A stretch of DNA of 51,978 bases from Betaproteobacteria bacterium (GTDB taxonomy: Bacteria; Pseudomonadota; Gammaproteobacteria; Burkholderiales; Rhodocyclaceae), in assembly GCA_016234745.1 (NCBI GenBank), contig JACRAR010000049.1, positions 1 to 51,978 of the forward strand. Reading direction: 5' to 3'. Each line of letters opens with the position of its first letter. Position 1 is the stretch's first letter. Positions 16,004 through 25,465 of this stretch are shown here, one piece after another. The notes under the pieces were generated by a model, which saw only the letters and a program-made list of their open reading frames with translations, did no database searches and was not told the DNA's origin. Made by a program: the position numbers and the translations under genes.

Positions 16004-17021
16004 AGGCAATTGGACGGAGTCTGCTTTGTCCGAGCCCGGATTGCCAGCGCCAGGTATCGGCGCACATGGTGTACAGGTCGCGTTTGGCCTGCCATTGGAG
16101 CAGTTGATGGGCGAGGCTTGGATCGGCCCAGTACTGGGCAACATCCCCCGGGCGGCGCGGGGCGATCCGGCAAGGTATGGTTCTTCCGCTTGCGGCCTCG
16201 AAGGCCTTGACCACCTCGAGCACGGAAAAGCCGCGGCCCGTTCCCAGATTGACCGTGAGCATGCCCCCCTGGCGCTTCAGATAATCCAGAGCGGCCAGAT
16301 GGCCCGCGGCAAGGTCGGCCACATGGATGTAGTCGCGCACGCCTGTGCCATCCGGTGTCGGATAGTCGTTGCCCCAGACATTCAGATATTCGCGATTGCC
16401 TGAAGCCACCTGGGCCACGAAGGGCATCAGGTTGTTGGGAGTTCCCCGCGGATCTTCACCAAGCAGGCCGGACGCGTGTGCGCCCACGGGGTTGAAATAA
16501 CGCAGTCGGGCGATGTGCCAGGCAGGTTCGGCGCGGTGCAGATCGGCCAGAATGTCCTCGATCATCAGCTTGGCGCGGCCATAGGGATTGCTCGTCAAGC
16601 GCGGAAAATCCTCGCGGATCGGGTTGCTTGCCGGATCCCCATAAACGGTGGCCGAGGATGAAAAGACGAAGGTGCTAATGCCAGCTCTGCGCATCGCATC
16701 GAGCAATTGCACCGTGCCATGCACATTGTTGTCGTAATACGCCAGCGGCTGCATCACGGATTCGCCCACGGCCTTGAGGCCGGCGAAATGCATGACCGCA
16801 TCAATTGCATGCTCGGTGAAGACGCGATCGAGCAGCGCCGCGTCGCGGACATCGCCCTGAATGAAGCGGGGGCGCTTGCCGCACAATGCCTCCAGCCGAT
16901 CGACGACCTCAATGCGGCTGTTGCAGAGATTGTCGAGAATCAGCAGTTCGTGCCCGGCCTGAGCCAGCACAACGCAAGCATGGGAACCGATATAACCGGC
17001 GCCGCCGGTGACGAGGATCAT
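15978..17021 (-). CDS. galE: UDP-glucose 4-epimerase
   Basis: A 347-residue short-chain dehydrogenase/reductase interconverting UDP-glucose and UDP-galactose for envelope polysaccharide. It has the NAD-binding start VTGGAGYIGSHACVVL, the catalytic Ser region FSSSATVYGDP, Tyr-x-x-x-Lys in NPYGRAKLMIED and the late RPGDVAQYWAD segment. Length is standard. galU, which makes UDP-glucose, lies at 45.8 kb. Confidence 0.95.
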   Translation of the reverse strand: MILVTGGAGYIGSHACVVLAQAGHELLILDNLCNSRIEVVDRLEALCGKRPRFIQGDVRDAALLDRVFTEHAIDAVMHFAGLKAVGESVMQPLAYYDNNVHGTVQLLDAMRRAGISTFVFSSSATVYGDPASNPIREDFPRLTSNPYGRAKLMIEDILADLHRAEPAWHIARLRYFNPVGAHASGLLGEDPRGTPNNLMPFVAQVASGNREYLNVWGNDYPTPDGTGVRDYIHVADLAAGHLAALDYLKRQGGMLTVNLGTGRGFSVLEVVKAFEAASGRTIPCRIAPRRPGDVAQYWADPSLAHQLLQWQAKRDLYTMCADTWRWQSGLGQSRLRPIAFNQSAASP

Positions 17022-17132
17022 GGATGGATAAGTACCCCTGGATGACCGCCGGGATTATAGGCCGCTTCCCGGGGGTACCGGCCTCATCGCCATGCCTGCC
17101 GGACTGGGCGGCGCTGTCGACCGGGAATAATC

Positions 17133-18026
17133 TCAGCCCGGCCATTGGTCCTTTTGCAGGATGAAAATCTTGCCTTCACCCCCCGCGCAGTCGACCCATG
17201 TCATGGGCAACTCGGGGAAGGCGGCCTCCACCAGATCGCGGTTGTGTCCGACCTCGACAGCCAGCAGGCCGTGCGCGGCGAGACGGTTCCTGGCGTGCTG
17301 CAGGATGCGCCGGACGATGTCGAGCCCATCTGCGCCGGCTGCGAGCGCCAGGGCCGGTTCGTGGCGGTATTCCGGCGGCAGGGCTGCCATGGCTGCGGCC
17401 GTGACGTAGGGCGGGTTGGACACGATCAGGTCGTAGCGCTGCTTGCCCAATGCGTCGAACAGATCGGACTCGACCAGGCGGACTCTATCGTCCAAGGCGT
17501 AGTCGGCGACATTGCGCCGGGCCACGGCCAGGGCATTTGCGGACAAGTCGACGGCATCGATGCGCGCCTCATGGAAGACCAGCGCCATCATGATGGCGAG
17601 GCAGCCCGAACCGGTGCACAGGTCGAGCGCGGTCCGCACCGACTCTGGCGATTCCAGCCAGGGCGCGAAGTCGTTCGCGAGCAACTCGCCGAAATAGGAG
17701 CGCGGCACAATGACGCGCTCATCGACATAGAAGCGGCACTCGCCGAGCCATGCCTCGTGGGTCAGATAGGCGGTCGGCATCCGCTTGGCGATGCGCAGCT
17801 GCAGTACGTGATGTACGGCCATGCGCTCAGCGCGAGTCAGCTTTGCGTCGAGGAAGGGTTCGAGGCGATCGCGCGGCAGGTGCAGGGTATGCAGCAGCAG
17901 CCAGGCGGCTTCGTCATAGGCGTTGTCGCAGCCGTGGCCGAAGTGCAGGCCGGCCTCGTTGAAGCGGCTGACGGCGAAGCGCAGCCAGTCGCGCAGGGTT
18001 TGCAGTTGTTCGATCAAATCATTCAT
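17133..18026 (-). CDS. prmB: ribosomal protein L3 N5-glutamine methyltransferase
   Basis: A 297-residue SAM-dependent methyltransferase of the PrmB/HemK family. The SAM-binding [17 protein letters not shown] and the catalytic NPPY (VSNPPYVTA) that holds the glutamine amide are present. The N-terminal helical part ([22 protein letters not shown]) is the PrmB type rather than PrmC. Start ATG 18026 overlaps the dapE stop in an ATGA arrangement, so translation is coupled. Confidence 0.9.
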   Translation of the reverse strand: MNDLIEQLQTLRDWLRFAVSRFNEAGLHFGHGCDNAYDEAAWLLLHTLHLPRDRLEPFLDAKLTRAERMAVHHVLQLRIAKRMPTAYLTHEAWLGECRFYVDERVIVPRSYFGELLANDFAPWLESPESVRTALDLCTGSGCLAIMMALVFHEARIDAVDLSANALAVARRNVADYALDDRVRLVESDLFDALGKQRYDLIVSNPPYVTAAAMAALPPEYRHEPALALAAGADGLDIVRRILQHARNRLAAHGLLAVEVGHNRDLVEAAFPELPMTWVDCAGGEGKIFILQKDQWPG

Positions 18027-19153
18027 TGTTGTCCCAGCAAACGTGCCAATAGGCTTTCGTAGCAGGCCGCCAGAGGTTCCAGGTCGGCAACCGCCACGCA
18101 TTCGTTGATCTTGTGGATGGTGGCGTTGATCGGACCGAATTCCGCCACCTCGGCGCAGATGTCGGCGATGAAGCGGCCGTCGGAGGTTCCGCCGCTGGTG
18201 GACAGTTGCGCCGATACGCCGGTCACGGTCCGGATTGATTCCTGCATGGCTTGCACCAGCTTGCCGGGCGCCGCGAGGTAGGGTTGCGATGCCTCCCAGG
18301 AAAGTTGATATTCGAGATCATCCCGGTCGAGAATCTCATGCACGCGCTCCTGCAGATTCCGGGGCGTGCTGGCGGTGCCATGGCGGAAATTGAAACTGAC
18401 TTCACACTGGCCCGGAATCACGTTGCCGGCACCCGTGCCCGCATGCAGATTGGAGATCTGAAAAGTGGTCGGAGGGAAATGTGCATTGCCCTCATCCCAG
18501 GCGGTTCGGGTCAGTTCAAGCAGGGCGGGCAGCGCCAGATGTACCGAGTTCTTGCCGAGTTGCGGGTAGGCCACGTGGCCTTGCACGCCTTCGACAACCA
18601 GCCTGGCAGAGAGCGAGCCGCGCCGGCCGTTCTTGATGGTGTCGCCCAGGCGCTCGATGCAGGTCGGTTCGGCGACGATGCAGTAGTCGATGCGCTCACC
18701 GCGCCCCTGCAGGGCCTCAACGACGCGTACCGTGCCGTCCACGGCATCGCCTTCCTCATCCGAAGTCAGCAGCACGGCGATTGAGCCTGCATGTTGCGGC
18801 TGCTGTGCGACGAAGCGCCCGATGGCAACCACAAAAGCTGCCAGTGAAGATTTCATGTCGGCCGCCCCGCGTCCGTACAGCATGCCGTCGCGTACTGCGG
18901 GCTGGAATGGATCGCTGTGCCAGGCGTCGCGCGGGCCGGGCGGCACCACATCGGTGTGTCCGGCAAAGCAGCACAGCGGGGCGGACCGGCCGCGCCGCGC
19001 CCAGAGATTGCTGACCTTGCCGCTGTCGATGCGCTCCAGCTTGAATCCCAGCGCGGCCAATTTCGCGCCGATCAGGTCGATGCAGCCGGCATCCTCGGGC
19101 GTCAGGGAAGGACGCGCAATCAGCTCCTTCGCCAGGGCAAGCACCGCGCTCAT
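18023..19153 (-). CDS. dapE: succinyl-diaminopimelate desuccinylase
   Basis: A 376-residue M20 metallopeptidase that removes succinate from N-succinyl-LL-diaminopimelate, the last step of the succinylase branch. Di-zinc ligands are visible: [11 protein letters not shown] (His), [14 protein letters not shown] (bridging Asp), [12 protein letters not shown] (catalytic Glu and ligand). It lies in the run dapC-dapD-pilU-dapE-prmB and overlaps prmB by 4 bases. Start ATG 19153 gives a normal N-terminus. Confidence 0.95.
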   Translation of the reverse strand: MSAVLALAKELIARPSLTPEDAGCIDLIGAKLAALGFKLERIDSGKVSNLWARRGRSAPLCCFAGHTDVVPPGPRDAWHSDPFQPAVRDGMLYGRGAADMKSSLAAFVVAIGRFVAQQPQHAGSIAVLLTSDEEGDAVDGTVRVVEALQGRGERIDYCIVAEPTCIERLGDTIKNGRRGSLSARLVVEGVQGHVAYPQLGKNSVHLALPALLELTRTAWDEGNAHFPPTTFQISNLHAGTGAGNVIPGQCEVSFNFRHGTASTPRNLQERVHEILDRDDLEYQLSWEASQPYLAAPGKLVQAMQESIRTVTGVSAQLSTSGGTSDGRFIADICAEVAEFGPINATIHKINECVAVADLEPLAACYESLLARLLGQQ

Positions 19154-19162
19154 GCGATTCCG

Positions 19163-19200
19163 TTCATTCCACGTATTTCATTCCACGCATTTCATTCCAT
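19163..19200. repeat. 14-bp tandem repeat between pilU and dapE
   Basis: Two full copies of TTCATTCCACGYAT and a partial third in tandem. The third lies within the last codons and stop of pilU. A short slippage repeat filling most of the gap between the two genes; it leaves little room for a dapE promoter. Confidence 0.8.
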
Positions 19201-20352
19201 TTTGATCCGGAATTCACTGAAGCCCGATCCTGGCGTGACCGACTTGGCCGGGTCGAAGGCCACGCCCGTACTCTGGGCAGCGGCATTGCCGGCCTGGTCG
19301 TTATTGATCAGGTAGAGGAAATTGTTGGCCGAATCGGCATTGGCGGTGGCTTCCTCGAGCGTGATGGTGCCCGCCTTGTAGAGGTTGAAGAGCGCCTGCT
19401 CGAAGGTTTGCGAGCCGGGCGACATGCTTTGCTCCATCGCATCCTTGATGCCGCCCATGTCGCCTTTTTCGATCAATTCGGCAATGTGGCGTGAATTCAG
19501 CAGCACCTCGACGGCCGGGGCGCGGCCGCCGTCCGGCTTTTTGACCAAACGCTGCGAGATGATCGACTTCAGCGTGACTGCCAGGTCGGCGAGCAGGGCA
19601 GGGCGGTTCTCCAGCGGGTAGAAGCTGATCACCCGCGCCAGCGCGTGGTAGCTGTTGTTGGCATGCAGGGTGGCCAGGCACAGGTGGCCGGACTGGGCAT
19701 AGGCGATGGCCTGCGCCATGGTGTCCTTGTCGCGGATCTCGCCGATCAGGATGCAATCCGGCGCCTGGCGCAGGGCATTCTTCAGCGCGGTGTGGAAGCT
19801 GCGCGTATCCGAGCCGACTTCGCGCTGATTGACGATGGATTTCTTGTTCTTGAAAATGAACTCGACCGGATCTTCCAGGGTCAGGATGTGGCCGGACTTG
19901 CGCTCGTTGCGATAGTCGAGCATGGAGGTCAGGGTGGTGGACTTGCCCGAGCCGGTGGCGCCGACCATCAGGATCAGGCCGCGCTTTTCCATGATGACTT
20001 CGCACAGCACTTCCGGCAGGTTGAGGCTTTCGAAAGCCGGAATGTCGGCGGGGATGTAGCGCACCACCAAGGCCGGCGAACCTTTCTGGCGGAACACCGA
20101 GAGACGGAAATTGCCGACCCCTTCCAGCGCATAGCCGGTGTTCAGCTCCAGCGCTTCCTCGAACTCCTTGTACTGCACCTCGCTGAGAATCTCATGCAGC
20201 AGGCCGGTGATGGTCTGGCTGTCCATCACCTGCTGGTTGATCGGCATGGCGACGCCGTTGAGCTTGATGTTGATCGGCGCACCGACCGAGATGAAAATGT
20301 CCGAGGCGTGTTTTTCCGCCATCAACTGGAACAGCCGTTGCATCGCACTCAT
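19192..20352 (-). CDS. pilU: type IV pilus retraction ATPase PilU
   Basis: A 386-residue GspE/PilT-family ATPase. The N-terminal MQRLFQLMAEKHASDIFISVG is PilU/PilT-like; Walker A is GATGSGKSTTLTSM, the Asp box LTLEDPVEF, Walker B CILIGEIRDKDTM, and the His box LATLHANN. PilU supports PilT in pilus retraction. pilT is not beside it; instead the gene is embedded between dapD and dapE. Start ATG 20352 follows GGGAG by 6 bases; an upstream Met (20373) is less well placed. Confidence 0.9.
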   Translation of the reverse strand: MSAMQRLFQLMAEKHASDIFISVGAPINIKLNGVAMPINQQVMDSQTITGLLHEILSEVQYKEFEEALELNTGYALEGVGNFRLSVFRQKGSPALVVRYIPADIPAFESLNLPEVLCEVIMEKRGLILMVGATGSGKSTTLTSMLDYRNERKSGHILTLEDPVEFIFKNKKSIVNQREVGSDTRSFHTALKNALRQAPDCILIGEIRDKDTMAQAIAYAQSGHLCLATLHANNSYHALARVISFYPLENRPALLADLAVTLKSIISQRLVKKPDGGRAPAVEVLLNSRHIAELIEKGDMGGIKDAMEQSMSPGSQTFEQALFNLYKAGTITLEEATANADSANNFLYLINNDQAGNAAAQSTGVAFDPAKSVTPGSGFSEFRIKME

Positions 20353-20406
20353 GCTTTTCTCTCCCATCGCCAATACTTCCGTAACTTTTTCGCTTGCCAG
20401 CCGGCT

Positions 20407-21228
<822 letters not shown>

Positions 21229-21250
21229 GATGGTGGATGCCGTTTCCCAG

Positions 21251-22477
21251 TTAGAGCTTCTGACAAAAGCGGGCAATGCGGTGTGCCGCTTCGATGCATT
21301 CGTCGACGCTTGCGACCAGGGCGATGCGCAGGAAGTTGGCGCCCGGATTGATACCCCCTGACTCGCGCGCAAGAAAGCTGCCGGGCAGCACGATGACATT
21401 ATATTGACGCAGCAATTCCCGCGCAAAATCGGTGTCGGCGACCGGGGCGAATTTGGCAACTGAGACCCACAGGTAAAAGCCCGCTTCCGGTCGGGCGACA
21501 TCGAGATGCTGGGCGATCAATGGTGTCACCTTGTCGAATTTCTCAGCGTACAGGCGGCGGTTGTCGCGCACGTGCGCCTCGTCGTTCCAGGCGGCGATGC
21601 TGGCCGCCTGCACCACCGGACTCATGGCGCCGCCATGGTAGGTCCGATAGAGCAGAAACTGCTTGATGAGGGCGGCATCGCCGGCGACAAAGCCGGAGCG
21701 CATGCCCGGCACGTTGGAGCGCTTCGACAGGCTGGAAAACATCACCAGGTTGCGGTAATCGTCGCGGCCGAGCTGCTTTGCCGCCTGCAATCCTCCCAGC
21801 GGGGGACCCGGTTGCGCTCCCTGGTCAAAATAAATTTCCGAATAACATTCATCGGAGGCGATCACGAACCGGTACTGGTCGGACAGTTCAAAGAGTTTGC
21901 GCCAGCTCGCGAGGTCGAGCACCTTGCCGGTCGGGTTGCTCGGCGAGCAGACATAGACGAGTTGCACGCGTTGCCACTCGGTTGCAGTCAGCGCATCGAA
22001 ATCCAGTGCGAAACCATGCTCCGGCACGGTGTTGAGAAAAATCGGTTTGGCTCCGGCGAGCAGGGCGGCGCCTTCGTAGATCTGGTAAAAAGGGTTGGGG
22101 CAGAGCACCAAAGCCTGGTGATTGGAAGAAGCATGCGAGGCGTCGACCACGGTCTGGGCAAAAGCGAACAAGGCTTCGCGGGTGCCGTTAACCGGCAGCA
22201 CCTGGGTCGCCGGGTCGGGTGCGGGCAAGCCATAGCGCCGGCCAATCCAGGCTGCGATGGCCTGACGCAAGGAGTCGCTGCCCTGCGTGCTAGGATAGCT
22301 TGCCAGGCCTGACAGGTTTTCCGTCAGCGTGCGCTTGATGAAGTCGGGCGTTTCGTGCTGCGGTTCGCCGATCGAGAGCTTGATCGGCGGCAAATCCCCG
22401 GGCGGGGTCACTCCGGCGAACAGACGCTGCAGCTTTTCGAAGGGGTAGGGCTGGAGCAGGGCGAGATGGGGGTTCAC
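21251..22477 (-). CDS. dapC: succinyldiaminopimelate transaminase
   Basis: A 408-residue PLP-dependent class I/II aminotransferase that makes N-succinyl-LL-DAP. Visible: SNPTGKVLD region, [11 protein letters not shown], and the PLP lysine in [17 protein letters not shown]. The GTG start at 22477 gives the usual [16 protein letters not shown]-terminus. First gene of the dapC-dapD-pilU-dapE-prmB run; 33 bases separate it from the divergent transporter gene. Confidence 0.93.
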   Translation of the reverse strand: MNPHLALLQPYPFEKLQRLFAGVTPPGDLPPIKLSIGEPQHETPDFIKRTLTENLSGLASYPSTQGSDSLRQAIAAWIGRRYGLPAPDPATQVLPVNGTREALFAFAQTVVDASHASSNHQALVLCPNPFYQIYEGAALLAGAKPIFLNTVPEHGFALDFDALTATEWQRVQLVYVCSPSNPTGKVLDLASWRKLFELSDQYRFVIASDECYSEIYFDQGAQPGPPLGGLQAAKQLGRDDYRNLVMFSSLSKRSNVPGMRSGFVAGDAALIKQFLLYRTYHGGAMSPVVQAASIAAWNDEAHVRDNRRLYAEKFDKVTPLIAQHLDVARPEAGFYLWVSVAKFAPVADTDFARELLRQYNVIVLPGSFLARESGGINPGANFLRIALVASVDECIEAAHRIARFCQKL

Positions 22478-22510
22478 TGTGGCGCGATTTTCTGGGGATG
22501 AGCAGATTAT

Positions 22511-23422
22511 ATGGCAGGCAGGGACAAGTCAGTAGCAGTGCTTGCGCTGCTGAGCGGTGCCATCGTTTGGGGCATCATCTGGTATCCCTACCGGATGCTG
22601 GAGCAAGCCGGATTGTCGGGACTGAGCGCGTCCATACTGACCTATCTGGTTGCACTGGTCCTGGGTGTCCTGCTGTTGCGCAAGGGGATTTGCGCGCAGC
22701 GCCCCACCTGGATCTTGTTGCTGATCGGGCTTTGCGCCGCCGGCTGCAACCTGGGCTATGTGCTGGCCATGCTGCACGGCCAGGTGATGCGGGTGCTGCT
22801 GCTGTTTTATCTCGCCCCGCTGTGGACTGTCCTCTGGTCGCGCCTGTTGCTCAATGAGCGGCTGACCGGCACCGGCATGGGTGTGATCGCATTGTCACTG
22901 GGTGGCGCGGTCACCATGCTGTGGCGGCCGGAGCTGGGTGCGCCCTGGCCCGCCAACGTATCCGAATGGCTCGGCATGGCGGCCGGCTTCCTGTTCGCCT
23001 TGTCGAACGTGCTGGTGCGCCAGGCGGCGCATTTGAGCATCGAAATAAAATCGCTTGCGGTATTTGCCGGTGTGGTGCTGCTCGGCTTGCTGGCGCTGCC
23101 ATTCGAGCCCGTCACGGCCGTGATGCAGAACCGCCCTTTGCAGCTGGCCGCGGAGCACTGGCTGCAGTTGCTGCTGCTCGGGGCGCTGCTGCTGGTGATC
23201 AATCTGGTCGTGCAGTACGGCCTGACCCACACCTCGGCGAACCAGGCCATCGTGATTTTTTTGTTCGAGCTGGTGGTCGCCGCCGTGTCGTCCTGGCTGC
23301 TTGCCGGCGAAATCATGGGTCCCCGGGACTGGCTGGGCGGCGCGATGATTATCGCGGCCAGCCTGTTTTCGGGGAAGATGGAGGAGAGCTACAGTTTGGA
23401 AAAATCCAAAGTCGCGAAATAA
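22511..23422 (+). CDS. EamA-type DMT superfamily transporter
   Basis: A 303-residue inner-membrane protein with about ten hydrophobic segments in two EamA halves (first half ends with the LAPLWTVLWSRLLLNERLTG motif, second with IVIFLFELVVAAVSSWLLAGE). Such proteins export or import small metabolites such as amino acids. It is divergent from dapC and converges on lysA with a 34-base overlap; the location suggests, but does not show, a link to lysine or DAP. Confidence 0.85.
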   Translation: MAGRDKSVAVLALLSGAIVWGIIWYPYRMLEQAGLSGLSASILTYLVALVLGVLLLRKGICAQRPTWILLLIGLCAAGCNLGYVLAMLHGQVMRVLLLFYLAPLWTVLWSRLLLNERLTGTGMGVIALSLGGAVTMLWRPELGAPWPANVSEWLGMAAGFLFALSNVLVRQAAHLSIEIKSLAVFAGVVLLGLLALPFEPVTAVMQNRPLQLAAEHWLQLLLLGALLLVINLVVQYGLTHTSANQAIVIFLFELVVAAVSSWLLAGEIMGPRDWLGGAMIIAASLFSGKMEESYSLEKSKVAK

Positions 23423-24636
23423 TCGTCGAGCGTTTCCGCGCGCCGAATCTGCATGACGGAACCGTCTTCGCGCAACAACAGCTCGGCGCAGCGCAGCTTG
23501 CCGTTGTACTGGAAGCCCATCGCGTAGCCGTGGGCGCCGGCATCGTGGATTACCAGCAGGTCGCCGGGTGCAATTGCGGGGAGCTGCCTGTCGATGGCGA
23601 ACTTGTCGTTGTTCTCGCATAGCGAACCGACCACGTCGTAGGTATGGTCCTGCGCTGCGCTTTCCTTGCCCAGCACCGTGATGTGGTGGTACGCACCGTA
23701 CATGCCCGGCCGCATCAGGTTGGACATGCAGGCGTCGACGCCAATGTATTGCTTGTACGTGCTCTTGTGGTGAATCGCCTCGGTGACGAGGTAGCCATAG
23801 GGGCCGGTGATGCAGCGGCCGTTTTCCATGAAAATCTTCATTGGATGCAAGCCGGCCGGCACGATGATTGCCTGATACGCCTGCTGTATTCTTTGACCGA
23901 CCCAGTCGAGGTCGACCGCCTTCTGACCGGGGCGATAGGGAATGCCGATGCCGCCGCCGAGGTTGACAAATTCAACCCGGATACCCGGCTCGCGGGCAAG
24001 TTCCACGGCCAGTTGAAACAGCATCTGCGCCGTTTCGACAAAGAACTCGGGGTTCAGCTCGTTTGATGCGACCATCGTGTGCAGCCCGAAACGGCGTACC
24101 CCCTTCGCCTGCAACTGCCGGTAGCCTTCCACCAACTGTTCGCGCGTGAAGCCGTATTTCGCTTCCTCCGGCTTGCCGATGATGGCATTCCCCTCGCGCA
24201 GCGGACCCGGGTTGTAGCGCAGGCAAATTGCTTCCGGCAAGCCAACATGCTCTTCCAGATAAGGAATGTGGGTGATGTCATCGAGATTGATGAACGCACC
24301 GAGTTCCTTGGCCCGGCGATATTCTTTTGCCGGCGTCTCGTTCGAGGTAAACATGATGTTTTCGCCGGTGATGCCGACGCGCTCGCAGAGTTCCAGTTCC
24401 GCCAGGCTCGAGCAGTCGCCGCCCAGACCTTCCTGCCGCAGGATCTTCAGCAAGTACGGATTCGGTGTCGCCTTGACGGCAAAATATTCCTTGAACGCTC
24501 CCCACGCGAATGCCTGGTTCAGTCGCCGGGCGCTGGCGCGGATCGCGGCTTCGTCGTAAATGTAGAACGGCGTCGGGAAATTGCGGACTATCTGACGGAT
24601 GGTTCGCTCGTCGAAGGGAAGTGTCTTGTCGCTCAT
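23389..24636 (-). CDS. lysA: diaminopimelate decarboxylase-type PLP enzyme
   Basis: A 415-residue fold-III PLP decarboxylase. The PLP lysine is in YFAVKATPNPYLL, a glycine loop LGGGIGIPY binds phosphate, and the active-site Cys sits in VGSLCENNDKFA, a variant of the C-E-S/T-G-D box seen in LysA. This is a divergent LysA branch; related decarboxylases act on carboxynorspermidine or other amino acids, so specificity is inferred from context with dap, murE and dapL genes. ATG 24636 is the likely start; longer frame upstream is not conserved. The gene faces away from murE-dapL, with the cassette array between. Confidence 0.75.
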   Translation of the reverse strand: MSDKTLPFDERTIRQIVRNFPTPFYIYDEAAIRASARRLNQAFAWGAFKEYFAVKATPNPYLLKILRQEGLGGDCSSLAELELCERVGITGENIMFTSNETPAKEYRRAKELGAFINLDDITHIPYLEEHVGLPEAICLRYNPGPLREGNAIIGKPEEAKYGFTREQLVEGYRQLQAKGVRRFGLHTMVASNELNPEFFVETAQMLFQLAVELAREPGIRVEFVNLGGGIGIPYRPGQKAVDLDWVGQRIQQAYQAIIVPAGLHPMKIFMENGRCITGPYGYLVTEAIHHKSTYKQYIGVDACMSNLMRPGMYGAYHHITVLGKESAAQDHTYDVVGSLCENNDKFAIDRQLPAIAPGDLLVIHDAGAHGYAMGFQYNGKLRCAELLLREDGSVMQIRRAETLDDYFATLDFSKL

Positions 24637-24783
24637 GTTGGCTCGTAGGTTCGGGATGCTTGATTTGTGGAAAATGCCTGCGGGGGCGTGAGTGTACCCT
24701 GCCACGGCAAAGACTGGCAATCTCACTCCGGCGACTTATGAAGTTGAGCGGCCCGAAGACGGCCTTCTCGCCGGAGGGGCCGG

Positions 24784-24847
24784 CCCGAACGCCGGGTTTC
24801 GGATTGAGACGACCCTGCGGCTCGTCTCAATCCTTAAGGGTTAGCCA
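24784..24847 (-). other. candidate divergent attC site or terminator hairpin
   Basis: A perfect 12-bp inverted repeat (GGATTGAGACGA, 9-base loop, TCGTCTCAATCC at 24801-24833) flanked on the minus strand by GGCTAAC and GTTCGGG, which resemble attC R boxes. It lies 17 bases after the stop of the minus-strand gene at 24865, where the last cassette's attC is expected, but its stem differs from the other sites and no extrahelical base is seen. A terminator without a T tract is the alternative. Confidence 0.45.
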
Positions 24848-24864
24848 GCAGATCGGGTAGTGAG

Positions 24865-25458
24865 CTACGACCATTTCGCAAGCTTTCTTTGAATACGCGA
24901 ACAGAATAACTCAACCTCTTTGGCAGAAAGGCGCTCTGCCTTGTAGAGCGACAACATCTCGAACCGACATGCGGGAGCACAGGTGCCAAGGAGTGCTGTC
25001 TTCAACACTCGTTTCACCGGTTGCCGCAGCAGCAGGCGATCCACCCACCACGGTGAGCCCAGTGATGTAATGGCAAGCGCCCGCCGCAGCTTGTGAAGCC
25101 TTGGCTTGATCGGGCCGAGATCGTTGGCGTGGTCGTAGGCGATGCCCGGCGCCCAGATACGGTCGAACCACCCCTTCAGGATAGCGGGAAACCCAAACCA
25201 CCAAGTTGGAAACACCAGAACGAGAGCGTCAGCGGAGAGCAGACGCTCAATCTGGGATTGAGTGGCTGTGGAATCATACGGTGGGTTGTAGTAGCTCTGG
25301 CGTTCGCTGACAGTAAGCGAAGGCAAGAATTTGGTTTGGTAGAGTTCTTCGATCTCTACCTCGTGGCCAGCCTCGGTCAAGGCCTGGATAGCAAGCTGCG
25401 CCAAGGAATGGCACAGGCTATCGGTGATTGGATGGGCGACTACGACAAGACACTTCAT
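24865..25458 (-). CDS. NAD(P)H quinone reductase-like flavoprotein
   Basis: A 197-residue flavodoxin-fold protein of the MdaB/NQO/KefF family. Pattern: VVVAHPITDSLCHSLAQLA (FMN/FAD phosphate loop), VFPTWWFGFPAILKGWFDR (the conserved PxWW-FP-LKGW-D box) and LGSPWWVDRL. It would reduce quinones or azo compounds with NAD(P)H. It begins 7 bases after the radical SAM gene stop on the same strand, so they are likely co-transcribed and may share one long cassette. Confidence 0.85.
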   Translation of the reverse strand: MKCLVVVAHPITDSLCHSLAQLAIQALTEAGHEVEIEELYQTKFLPSLTVSERQSYYNPPYDSTATQSQIERLLSADALVLVFPTWWFGFPAILKGWFDRIWAPGIAYDHANDLGPIKPRLHKLRRALAITSLGSPWWVDRLLLRQPVKRVLKTALLGTCAPACRFEMLSLYKAERLSAKEVELFCSRIQRKLAKWS

Positions 25459-25465
25459 GTTGTAT

